Positions 43,921-51,670 of a stretch of DNA of 64,000 nucleotides are shown in pieces (position 1 is the stretch's first letter; each line of letters opens with the position of its first letter). Where the stretch lies: assembly GCA_900547095.1 (NCBI GenBank), contig URFG01000005.1, positions 1 to 64,000 on the forward strand, given 5' to 3'. The translations under genes and the position numbers were made by a program. The notes beneath the pieces were generated by a model. That model did not search any database. It had not been told where the DNA came from and saw only the letters and a list, made by a program, of their open reading frames with translations. The stretch comes from an uncultured Oscillospiraceae bacterium. GTDB lineage: Bacteria > Bacillota > Clostridia > Oscillospirales > Acutalibacteraceae.

Positions 43921-45152
43921 TTTGCACCGCCGAAAGCTTTGATTATCGAATCCGCGCAGCACATTGCGCTCGACCACGCCCAGTGCAGATTAAATCCGCC
44001 GCAATCGCCGCAGATATCCAAAATTTCTCCCACGGCATAGAGATTATCTTCTTTTTTTGACATAAGCGTGAATTTATCGAAAAACCCGGTGCTTAATCCG
44101 CCTTTTGTGACCTGGGAATTTTCAAATCCCGTGTCACCGGTGACAGAAAAGCTCATATCTTTTATCAGTTTTGACAGTGTTAAAAGCTTATTATCGGAAA
44201 TTTCTCCGCACAACATATCTGATTTAATATTTGCCGATTTTAAAATGCTTTGACCGACTCTTTTATTTAGCAAGCCTGTAAAAAATTCGGAGGAAATCCT
44301 GTTTTTAAGATATTCTTTTCTCTTCTTTAATATTTTAAAAAGCTTATTTTCATCGCATTTTGGCATAAGGTCAAGAGAAACTGTCATTCCTTTTTCACAC
44401 TCGCCTGAGATCTGCATAACAGGAGGGCCAGAAAGCCCGTAATCGCAAAAAAGGACTTCGCCGAATTCTTTTCTTATCACGGTTTTCCCCGATTTTAAAG
44501 AAACATCCGCCAAAACCTTTATTCCCTTAAGCGACCTTGTGACCTGATTATCGGTTTTTATCTGCACGATAGCGGGTTTAACTTTTACCGCGCCGTAACC
44601 CTTTGATTTTAACAGCTCAAATATACTGCCGTCACTTCCTGATTTTTTGCCTCCGGAATAAAGGCCTGCGGCGATAACGAGAGCTTTTGAGAAAAATTCT
44701 CCCGAAGAAGTGCTGATAATAAATTCTGAACCTGATTTTTTATAATCGAGCACCTTTAAATCAGTAAATATTTCCACGGAATTTTCCGCGGCGGAAAAGC
44801 GCAAAGCGTCTACAACACTTGAAGCCTGCAAAGATTCGGGGTATGCTCTTCCCTCTTCGTCATAGATTATCTTAACTCCTGTTTTTTCAAAGAAATCCTC
44901 TATTTTTTTATTATCGTACTTATTAAGGATCTGGCTGAAAAATTCTATATTCGATGAGTGATATCTGTCTATCCGCTCGTCGGAATTAGTGATATTGCAC
45001 CTGCCGTTACCGGTGGTTATAAGCTTTTTGCCTACCCTTGAAAGCTGTTCAGCTACGGCAACCTTTAAGTTTTTCGAGTTCATTTTAAGGTACACCGCAA
45101 GGCTCATCCCCGCGGCCCCTCCGCCTACGATAAAAACATCAAACTTTTTCAT
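43917..45152 (-). CDS. HI0933/BaiN-like flavoprotein
   Basis: A 411-residue FAD protein of the HI0933 (aminoacetone-oxidase-like, BaiN-like) family. FVGGGAAGMSLAVYLKMN-type FAD site at residue 6 (VGGGAAGMSLAVYLK), the motif TGNGRCNITNSDERID, and the C-terminal CGDCGGFNLHWAWSSAM are conserved. Members have been linked to bile-acid and other reductive reactions; the substrate here cannot be read from sequence. It starts 3 bases before the histidine phosphatase gene ends. Confidence 0.9.
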   Translation of the reverse strand: MKKFDVFIVGGGAAGMSLAVYLKMNSKNLKVAVAEQLSRVGKKLITTGNGRCNITNSDERIDRYHSSNIEFFSQILNKYDNKKIEDFFEKTGVKIIYDEEGRAYPESLQASSVVDALRFSAAENSVEIFTDLKVLDYKKSGSEFIISTSSGEFFSKALVIAAGLYSGGKKSGSDGSIFELLKSKGYGAVKVKPAIVQIKTDNQVTRSLKGIKVLADVSLKSGKTVIRKEFGEVLFCDYGLSGPPVMQISGECEKGMTVSLDLMPKCDENKLFKILKKRKEYLKNRISSEFFTGLLNKRVGQSILKSANIKSDMLCGEISDNKLLTLSKLIKDMSFSVTGDTGFENSQVTKGGLSTGFFDKFTLMSKKEDNLYAVGEILDICGDCGGFNLHWAWSSAMCCADSIIKAFGGAK

Positions 45153-45154
45153 AT

Positions 45155-45880
45155 TCAGTGCCGCTCGTCTTTATTAGAAAAAAGCTCGCAAAATCTGCCT
45201 GCAAAAGACGGAAGCTCATCGTTTGCATAAAGGTGGGAAATATCTCCGAACGCATTGCACCTGAAATAGGCGGTCTGTTCTTCCCTTTCCTCCGTTATAA
45301 GAGTTGTAACGGAAGACGGCAAAGCGATAAAGCCCTGCCATAAAACGACAGGGGAAATATTAAGCAAATGCGACAGCAACACGCATTCCACACCGAAATG
45401 GCAGAAGAATACTACTGTGCCGTCATACTCTTTTGTAACTTTATAAGTGTAACCGTCGCGCACATAGCCGTATTTCTCAAGCACCTTGTCAAGATTGCTT
45501 AAAACATAATCATATTTTTCTTTTACATTGCCTGTTGTCATTATCTGCTCATTAATCCATTCGGATTTATCGAAAAGACCGCTTTTTTTAGTCCAATCCT
45601 TAGGCAGAAAATCCCACGGGACACTTTCTGTTCCTGTTTCGGGGTTTTTTATATGCGCGGGGAATTCGATAAGCCAATCGCATATCTCCGCTTTTTTACC
45701 GCTTTTTAAAAGATAAGGCTTAGCGGTATCTTTCGCTCTTCCGAGAGCGGAAACATAGACATCGTCAATATCTAATTTCATCAGCCTCTCGCTTAAAAAT
45801 TCCGCTTCTTTAAATCCTTTTTCAGTCAAAGAATCGATAGAATAATCGGGCTCTGCGTGACGGACAATTATAAGTTTCAT
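45155..45880 (-). CDS. Histidine phosphatase family protein
   Basis: Phosphoglycerate mutase-like phosphatase, 241 residues. KLIIVRHAEPDYSIDSL carries the RHG-like motif with the catalytic His, followed by SALGRAKDTAKPYL and VFFCHFGVECVLLSHLL with the second His. Substrate unknown. Its SD GGAGGT lies in the 3' arm of the hairpin at 45883-45918. A truncated paralog sits at 58687. Confidence 0.9.
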   Translation of the reverse strand: MKLIIVRHAEPDYSIDSLTEKGFKEAEFLSERLMKLDIDDVYVSALGRAKDTAKPYLLKSGKKAEICDWLIEFPAHIKNPETGTESVPWDFLPKDWTKKSGLFDKSEWINEQIMTTGNVKEKYDYVLSNLDKVLEKYGYVRDGYTYKVTKEYDGTVVFFCHFGVECVLLSHLLNISPVVLWQGFIALPSSVTTLITEEREEQTAYFRCNAFGDISHLYANDELPSFAGRFCELFSNKDERH

Positions 45881-45882
45881 AA

Positions 45883-45918
45883 AAAATACCTCCGAAAACT
45901 TAATTTCAGAGGTATTTT
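45883..45918 (-). terminator. Terminator-like hairpin carrying the histidine phosphatase Shine-Dalgarno
   Basis: AAAATACCTCCGAAA (45883-45897) pairs with 45904-45918 with one mismatch (14 of 15). On the minus strand the GGAGGT of the 3' arm is 7 bases before the ATG of the next gene, and TTTTTT follows the stem. It is after the GH2 gene stop. Confidence 0.75.
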
Positions 45919-45925
45919 ACCACAT

Positions 45926-48217
45926 TTAAAGTGAATTTTCAATATCGTCAGCTTTTTTCATCCATTTTATATAATCATTAAGATCATATTCGGGAGTGCC
46001 GTAAAGATAAGTGTTTATATAGGATTTTCCGTCTACGGTGTATTTTATTATAAACATTCCTTTTTGTGAGCGGTAGCAATCAATTCCACCGATATTTACA
46101 GACGAATTCGGCGCTGAATTTACTGTTTTAGAAAAAACGGTATTTCCCGTCTTAGCGTCAATAATTTCTATCAAGAGCGTTTTAGCATATTTTGAACAAT
46201 TCGAAACGATTACGGGATATCCCCATTGCCCCATTTCGCCTATTAACGGCAAAACAGGTCGGCTTGATCTTTTGATATAAAAATATGCGAGCTTTTTCTC
46301 AAAATAATAATCCACCACAGCGTCGGACATCTGCGGCCAGCCGTCCAGCAAGTTCCACCAGATTATTCCGCCCGTTTCTTTGGTCCTTGCTCTCATTCTT
46401 TCGATAAAATATTTATCAGCCTCCGCCTGGGATATCTGCGAAGCTAAAGAATACTCGCTTAAATTATCTGGAACCTTTCCGAAAATTTGTTTTACTTGCT
46501 TTTCCATAAGTTCCACTCTCTGAGGAGAATTTCTCTGATCTGTGGAATGCAGGTTCCATTGCTCATTATCAGAATATGGCCATACATATTCTTCATCAAT
46601 GAATTTTCGGATAGACTTTTCCGAGGGACAGCCGTGATACCCTGTTTCACTTACAAAGTATGCTTTTGAATTAACATAAAAATTACTTTTGTAATAATCT
46701 CGGCAGCCCCACAAATGTGCTTCCGGAGTGTATTCTTGACCAAGTTCGAATGCTTTATCCGAAACATAGGGAGAACTTGGCAAATAAGGCCTTAAAGGAT
46801 CGATTCTTATAAGTATTTCGGGAATAGTTTTTCTTGTAATTGAATTGACAGATGGTTTATAATCTTTAATTCCGCATAGTGAATCTATTTCGTTATCCCC
46901 GCACCATAAAATTATAGACGCATGATTTCTTAATTTTTTCACCACAGATTCAACTTCTTTTCCGAGTTTTTCGGCAAAAGTTTTTGTCTGGGGATAAAAA
47001 TGGCAAGCCATAGCGAAATCCTGCCATACCATTATGCCTTTTTCATCGCAGAGATCGAAAAACTCATCGTCTTCATAAACATTTCCGCCCCAGCACCTTA
47101 AGATATTGCAGCCTATATCGCAGGCAAGATCTATTGCTTTTTTATATTTTTCTTTATCTCTGCTATGATAAACGTCAAGCGGCACCCAATTTGAACCGAT
47201 AGCATAAATTTTAACATTATTTATTCTTATTTCAAATTTTCCGCCAGGCTCAACAATTTCAGACCTTAAAAGTTCTACCCTTCGGAAACCCTGGCGGAAG
47301 TTTTCAGAAAACAAAATATTATTTTCTGAATCATATACTTCTAAAGTGACTTTGTAAATATTAGGTTCGCCATACCCCTTAGGCCACCATAAACTTCTGG
47401 TATCTAACGGAAAAGTGATTTTACCATTTGAGCTATATACCGGAGCCGTATGATCTATAACAAAATCTTTGCATTTGCCGTAAATCCTTATTTTGCGAAG
47501 TTTAAAAGTTTCTTCTTCTGGAATTCTTGTATTAAATACCATAATTCCGCGAGAAGTCACTTGATTTATTGAAAGAAGACCGAAATAAACATAATTAAAT
47601 CCGTATTTTTTTTTCGTTTCAATTGAAACATCTCTCCAGATTCCTGCACTTAGTGCACGCGGCATGATATCCCACCCATAAGAATGAGGAGACTTTCTTG
47701 TTACTTGAGCCAGAGCCGTTTGATGTGTGGAACTGATAAGCTCCAACGGATCTATATTTTCCTTTGCTGCAGCTATTATGGGTGATTTTATATGTACATA
47801 AAGAGTGTTTTCTTTGCCGAGAACAACTTTATCGGTGATATCGAATTCATTTTCGATAAACATATTTTCACTGCTTCCCAAAAATACATCATTAAGAAAA
47901 TAATCAGCAAAGCAATCAACCCCTTTAAATTTCAGAATAAGTTTATCTCCGTTATTTTTTTCCTTTTCAATTTTAAAATTTTTTTCATACCACCAATCAT
48001 ATATTTCATATTTTTCGGCAAGCCTGATATTCATACCTTTAAATATATCTTTGGGCAATAATCCGCTTTCAGCAAGATCAAGTTCAACATTACCGGGAAC
48101 TTTGCAATCAATTGATTTTTGATTTTTAAGCTCCGGATCTTTCGGATTGTTAATATTTATTTGTGTTGCATCATAAAAATACAGTTTCCATTTTCCGTTC
48201 AAATTCATAAGATACAT
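45926..48217 (-). CDS. Glycoside hydrolase family 2, beta-mannosidase-like
   Basis: Predicted cytoplasmic beta-mannosidase or related exo-enzyme, 763 residues. The N-terminal sugar-binding domain (LNGKWKLYFYDATQINI), Ig-like domain, then a TIM barrel with WGGNVYEDDEFFDLCDEKGI, the acid/base glutamate in ILWCGDNEIDSLC and the nucleophile in YFVSETGYHGCPSEK are the GH2 mannosidase pattern. No signal peptide. A second ATG at 48208 (MNLNGKWKL) could be the start, since the AAAGGA is only 3 bases from the first. It is divergent from an AraC regulator, the likely controller. Confidence 0.88.
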   Translation of the reverse strand: MYLMNLNGKWKLYFYDATQININNPKDPELKNQKSIDCKVPGNVELDLAESGLLPKDIFKGMNIRLAEKYEIYDWWYEKNFKIEKEKNNGDKLILKFKGVDCFADYFLNDVFLGSSENMFIENEFDITDKVVLGKENTLYVHIKSPIIAAAKENIDPLELISSTHQTALAQVTRKSPHSYGWDIMPRALSAGIWRDVSIETKKKYGFNYVYFGLLSINQVTSRGIMVFNTRIPEEETFKLRKIRIYGKCKDFVIDHTAPVYSSNGKITFPLDTRSLWWPKGYGEPNIYKVTLEVYDSENNILFSENFRQGFRRVELLRSEIVEPGGKFEIRINNVKIYAIGSNWVPLDVYHSRDKEKYKKAIDLACDIGCNILRCWGGNVYEDDEFFDLCDEKGIMVWQDFAMACHFYPQTKTFAEKLGKEVESVVKKLRNHASIILWCGDNEIDSLCGIKDYKPSVNSITRKTIPEILIRIDPLRPYLPSSPYVSDKAFELGQEYTPEAHLWGCRDYYKSNFYVNSKAYFVSETGYHGCPSEKSIRKFIDEEYVWPYSDNEQWNLHSTDQRNSPQRVELMEKQVKQIFGKVPDNLSEYSLASQISQAEADKYFIERMRARTKETGGIIWWNLLDGWPQMSDAVVDYYFEKKLAYFYIKRSSRPVLPLIGEMGQWGYPVIVSNCSKYAKTLLIEIIDAKTGNTVFSKTVNSAPNSSVNIGGIDCYRSQKGMFIIKYTVDGKSYINTYLYGTPEYDLNDYIKWMKKADDIENSL

Positions 48218-48266
48218 CGTTCCTTTCTATTTTATTTTACCATTTCAAAAATTAAGTTTCCATTAT

Positions 48267-48299
48267 TATTTTTAGAATTAACACTAATATTTTTAGAAT
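48267..48299. promoter_or_regulatory. Probable AraC-family operator: two 12 bp direct repeats 21 bp apart
   Basis: TATTTTTAGAAT occurs at 48267-48278 and again at 48288-48299, exactly 21 bases from start to start, two helical turns, in the intergenic region between the GH2 and AraC genes. This spacing is what AraC/XylS monomers use. It lies 50 bases from the GH2 start, upstream of the -35 region. Confidence 0.65.
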
Positions 48300-48356
48300 A
48301 AAAGAAAAATCTTTACTTATTTTTAAATTTCGTTTATAATTATAAAAAAATAAGCG

Positions 48357-49193
48357 GTGAAAGTTTTGGATAATGAAAAATATGTTTTAAAGAAAATTTC
48401 TAGCAGATTTTCAGATTCTCTTTACTATGTTTCAGAATCAACATTTAAAAAAAATAGACAATTCAGCGCTCACAGACACAATTATATCGAGGCAGAGCTG
48501 ATTTTATCCGGTAAAGCGATAAACAGTATCAACGGGAAAGATGAAGAGGTAAGCAAAGGCTTTATCTATATTTTAAGACCTGCCGATGTTCATATTTTCA
48601 GGGCGGTCACGGATATTTCGCTGATAAAAATTTATTTATCCGAAACTATCATTTCGGAAGAGATACTTAATATTATAATGTCTAATGAAACAAATCTTAT
48701 CAAAAAGCTTTCGGACAATGAGTTTTTGCAGATAATGAGTGTTTTTAAAATACTTGAAAACGATTTTAATTCTGAACATAAAAACGAGCGCCTGATGTAT
48801 AATTCGGTTGACTCATTTTTCAGCATAATTTTAAGAGATCAACTTGAAAAATCATTGATAACGGATAAAGATCCTCTGCAGACTGTTTTAAACTATATGC
48901 AAATTCATTTTGCGGAAAGCCCCACTCTTGCAGAAGCCGCCTCCGTTATTCATTATAATCCGAGTTATTTCAGCAAATTTTTCCACGATAAAACTTCAGT
49001 AACATTTTCGGATTATTTAAATAACTTAAAGATAAGCTGTGCTAAAAAGCTTCTTACAAGCAGTAATGAAAAAATCATCGTGATAGGTGAAAAATGCGGA
49101 TTTAAATCGCAATCAAATTTTTTGAGAGTTTTTACAAAAAGTGTCGGAATGTCACCTATCGATTACAGAAAAAAGCACGGTATAACAATTTAG
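48357..49193 (+). CDS. AraC family transcriptional regulator
   Basis: A 278-residue regulator, probably the activator of the divergent GH2 gene. The N-terminal cupin-like sensor has QFSAHRHNYIEAELILSG and PADVHIFRAV; the C-terminal DNA-binding domain has SPTLAEAASVIHYNPSYFSK and the second helix-turn-helix ending CGFKSQSNFLRVFTKSVGM. A TTG at 48366 right after GGTGA could be the true start instead of the GTG at 48357. Confidence 0.93.
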   Translation: MKVLDNEKYVLKKISSRFSDSLYYVSESTFKKNRQFSAHRHNYIEAELILSGKAINSINGKDEEVSKGFIYILRPADVHIFRAVTDISLIKIYLSETIISEEILNIIMSNETNLIKKLSDNEFLQIMSVFKILENDFNSEHKNERLMYNSVDSFFSIILRDQLEKSLITDKDPLQTVLNYMQIHFAESPTLAEAASVIHYNPSYFSKFFHDKTSVTFSDYLNNLKISCAKKLLTSSNEKIIVIGEKCGFKSQSNFLRVFTKSVGMSPIDYRKKHGITI

Positions 49194-49231
49194 AAAAAAC
49201 AGCAGAAGAAATCATTCTTCTGCTGTTTTTT
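49194..49231. terminator. Bidirectional terminator between AraC gene and DUF2325 gene
   Basis: AAAAACAGCAGAAGAA (49195-49210) pairs with 49215-49230, and the plus side continues TTTTTATTTTTC. It serves both converging genes. Confidence 0.88.
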
Positions 49232-49511
49232 ATTTTTCTATATGTTCTTCTAAAACTCCTCTTAATGCCGAAACCGAGCTTGATCCGCATTTACAAACGA
49301 CCGTTTTTTCGCCTTTTATCTCATTTGTAACAACATTGAGCATTTTGTGCGACATCGTATTCATAAACAAAATGAGCAAATCGGGAGAGCCGATATTGCG
49401 CATAGAGCAATTATGCTTGGTATAGACCTTTGTTTTGCAGTCGTAAGACTTGCAAAGATCTATGTATCTCCTTTTCATACACTCGTTTCCTCCGACTATT
49501 ACAACACTCAT
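49230..49511 (-). CDS. DUF2325 protein
   Basis: A 93-residue protein: SVVIVGGNECMKRRYIDLCK, KTKVYTKHNCSMRNI and ALRGVLEEHIEK. The VIVGG with C-x-R layout and the TK-H motif are the DUF2325 family, small cytoplasmic proteins found in Clostridia whose role is not known. Its gene lies between two terminators, so it is a separate transcript. Confidence 0.82.
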   Translation of the reverse strand: MSVVIVGGNECMKRRYIDLCKSYDCKTKVYTKHNCSMRNIGSPDLLILFMNTMSHKMLNVVTNEIKGEKTVVCKCGSSSVSALRGVLEEHIEK

Positions 49512-49528
49512 TTTTCGCCTCTTCTTTA

Positions 49529-49572
49529 AAAAAATACGTACAGTTAGCCTCTGCTAACTGTACGTATTTTAA
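49529..49572 (-). terminator. Terminator after the DUF1906-like gene
   Basis: AAAATACGTACAGTTAGC (49531-49548) pairs with 49553-49570, 18 bp. The minus strand runs on as TATTTTTTT, a very strong terminator for the three-gene lysis-like cluster. Confidence 0.92.
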
Positions 49573-49599
49573 CACATTTATTTTTCTATGTCAATATTT

Positions 49600-50403
49600 T
49601 TATAGCATTACCTGCGAAAAAAATTCCGGATCCCTTATAAGGTCCACATCAAACGTTATCAGCTCGTCATTATCGGAATAGATCGGATGGCACTTCTCGC
49701 CGTACTGCCAAAGCGCTATTTCGCTTCTTTTAATTCCCGACGGCGCATAAGGCTTCCAATTATCCGGGTGGATCATATGAGTTGTAGTTATTTCGTTGAA
49801 TTCTTCAAGCAGCGGCTCTTTTGCCCAGATCAGAGCGTCTTTAAAAAGTGCCCTGTCTGTTTGAAGACCTCTGCTGAATTCGCGGTCAAAAATATATTTT
49901 GCATCGGTATCCGCACGAAAGCCGGGAACAAGTCCCTCATTTTTAATACCGATTATATACCCCCTCAAAAAATCCCTTGTCATCACAGACTCCGTATCCG
50001 CTTCTATAAAAAGAGCGCTGTTTTTCGGAAAATTGAGATTTTTAAGTAAAGTTGCCGCTTCTTTTGCAATATCGATTCCCTGATCCTCTGTCCTAAATTC
50101 GCCGGATATAAAATATATCGGCACTATTCTGCAGTTTTTATCATATAAAAATTTCATTTCAAGGGAAGTAAGCGGCGTTTCGCCGTTGATATCCCTGCCC
50201 CAGAAATTAGGAAAAAGCTTATTTCTTGTTACCCATTCAAAAAGAGTGAGATTATTTTGAAGTTTCTCGTCTGCACGGTATTTGGAATTGACTCCGAAAA
50301 AAAGAGTTAAAATTTCATCGTCGCTTTTTTCAGAGGAAATATTTCCTTTTAAAAACACCTGCGGAGTCCAAAGGGATTTACCGACAAGTTCTCTGCATAC
50401 CAT
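49600..50403 (-). CDS. DUF1906-like glycoside hydrolase-fold protein
   Basis: A 267-residue protein starting at ATG 50403, with AGGAG 8 bases upstream; the frame to 50445 runs into the amidase and is not used. The layout FPNFWGRDINGETPLTSLEM, RIVPIYF, GIDIAKEAATLLKNLNFP and ALWQYGEKCHPIY resembles the Rv2525c-like (DUF1906/GH25-like) TIM barrel family that may cut peptidoglycan. A catalytic pair cannot be proved by eye. No signal peptide is seen. It is the last gene of the cluster before the strong terminator. Confidence 0.6.
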   Translation of the reverse strand: MVCRELVGKSLWTPQVFLKGNISSEKSDDEILTLFFGVNSKYRADEKLQNNLTLFEWVTRNKLFPNFWGRDINGETPLTSLEMKFLYDKNCRIVPIYFISGEFRTEDQGIDIAKEAATLLKNLNFPKNSALFIEADTESVMTRDFLRGYIIGIKNEGLVPGFRADTDAKYIFDREFSRGLQTDRALFKDALIWAKEPLLEEFNEITTTHMIHPDNWKPYAPSGIKRSEIALWQYGEKCHPIYSDNDELITFDVDLIRDPEFFSQVML

Positions 50404-50416
50404 AATTTTTTCTCCT

Positions 50417-51430
50417 TTATATTTTTTTAGTGTTTTGCAGGTCAATAAAACCTGCGCCTGATTTAAGTCTTCCGAAAATCTTTGAATTCCCTTTACTTTT
50501 GATCTCTGTAATCGTATAAACTCCCCTGTCTTTTATGCTCCCTTTTACAGCGCTTCTTTCATCGGGCAAAGCATATATCGCAAGATTTGGTACCGTTACC
50601 TTCACAAGAAAGGGAACCGAGATGTTTTTATCGGAACTTATCAGATATTTAATATTTATCGGACTCATTATTGAGTTTGTTTTTGCCTCGTTTTTATCGA
50701 TAACCGCCCTGTCGCCGCTTATGCTTTCTATATACCATTTTTGCTTTTTCACCCAATCGGGCACTTTTTTGCCGTTATAATAAACGGCGTCTGACGAAAT
50801 GCTTACAAGACTTCCTTTTTTTAATGCATTATTTTCTGTAGGTTTATTTTCGGTTTCTCCTAAAATATTTTTCACTCTTGCCCTGAAAGAGTCCATAGTC
50901 ATATTAAATCTGTTCATCCAGTGCTCGGGATCGGTGTGATTACTGCCGTAGCCCTTTAAATAAGCCTCTTTATGGCTTACGATATTATTTGTATCAATTC
51001 CGTATTTTCTGCATAGCTCCGCGCAGAATTCTACTGCCGTGATAAAAGCGCTTTCAAAGTAATTTCTGTCAGTAAGAGAGTCTTCGCAAATTTCAAACTG
51101 AATAAAGGCAGGCGAATAATTATAACTGCCCTTACTTCCTTTTCCGACTCCCCAGCAGCAGATATCAAAGGGCAACAACTGCGCCACTTTGACTTCCTTT
51201 AATTTATCGTAACCAATAAACGCGTGAACGCATACCTCGCGGCCGTCGGGCCTTAATCTGTTCCAATGATTATTATAGGAATTTACTCCGCAGGTATCGG
51301 GAGCGTCGACATAACGCCTTAAAAAAGGATTATTAACTCCCGTGGAATGAACTACTATTCCCTGCGGTTTCATTTTCTTCGCTGTAATATAGCAAAGATT
51401 TTTTACTGCATAAGCTTTTATAATATTCAT
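50417..51430 (-). CDS. N-acetylmuramoyl-L-alanine amidase (Amidase_2, phage-lysin-like)
   Basis: A 337-residue peptidoglycan amidase. The N-terminal domain has GIVVHSTGVNNPFLRRY, NNHWNRLRPDGREVCVHAF and the zinc ligands in VSHKEAYLKGYGSNHTDPEH. From about residue 205 come two SH3-like wall-binding modules (KKGSLVSISSDAVYYNGKKV and SVPFLVKVTVPNLAIYALP). No signal peptide, which fits an endolysin released through a holin, but also a cytoplasmic-side function. Its start overlaps the stop of the small upstream ORF. Confidence 0.87.
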   Translation of the reverse strand: MNIIKAYAVKNLCYITAKKMKPQGIVVHSTGVNNPFLRRYVDAPDTCGVNSYNNHWNRLRPDGREVCVHAFIGYDKLKEVKVAQLLPFDICCWGVGKGSKGSYNYSPAFIQFEICEDSLTDRNYFESAFITAVEFCAELCRKYGIDTNNIVSHKEAYLKGYGSNHTDPEHWMNRFNMTMDSFRARVKNILGETENKPTENNALKKGSLVSISSDAVYYNGKKVPDWVKKQKWYIESISGDRAVIDKNEAKTNSIMSPINIKYLISSDKNISVPFLVKVTVPNLAIYALPDERSAVKGSIKDRGVYTITEIKSKGNSKIFGRLKSGAGFIDLQNTKKI

Positions 51431-51537
51431 TTTTTACCTTCCTTTTTATCTTTTTTAGACTGAATTTTTATCTGATTGATATAAACCGTTGCGCCGGCTA
51501 TCAGAATGCCCTGCGTAAAAGCGGTGAAAAATCCCAT
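51427..51537 (-). CDS. One-helix membrane peptide upstream of the amidase
   Basis: A 36-residue peptide reading MGFFTAFTQGILIAGA then a basic tail QSKKDKKEGKK. One hydrophobic helix and positive tail suit a holin-like or small anchor protein, but holins normally have more residues. Its TGA overlaps the ATG of the amidase (AAAATGA), so they are coupled. No SD is visible just upstream because the 61 bp repeat ends 8 bases before the start codon. Confidence 0.55.
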   Translation of the reverse strand: MGFFTAFTQGILIAGATVYINQIKIQSKKDKKEGKK

Positions 51538-51544
51538 AAGTTAC

Positions 51545-51605
51545 AGATAATACAATCGGGGTACAACACTTCTAATAGCGTAAAATTTGTCCGATTGTAT
51601 TGTCT
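51545..51605. repeat. 61 bp palindromic repeat, short relative of the 274 bp element
   Basis: AGATAATACAATCGG (51545-51559) pairs with CCGATTGTATTGTCT (51591-51605) with one mismatch, and the interior TACAACACTTCTAATAGCG matches the left 60 bases of the element at 6323. It lies right before the one-helix peptide. Confidence 0.72.
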
Positions 51606-51670
51606 ATGATAACAAAGAAAGCGGACAGTTTATGTCCGCTTTAAAAATAAAAATATTTAATTTTTAGGTT

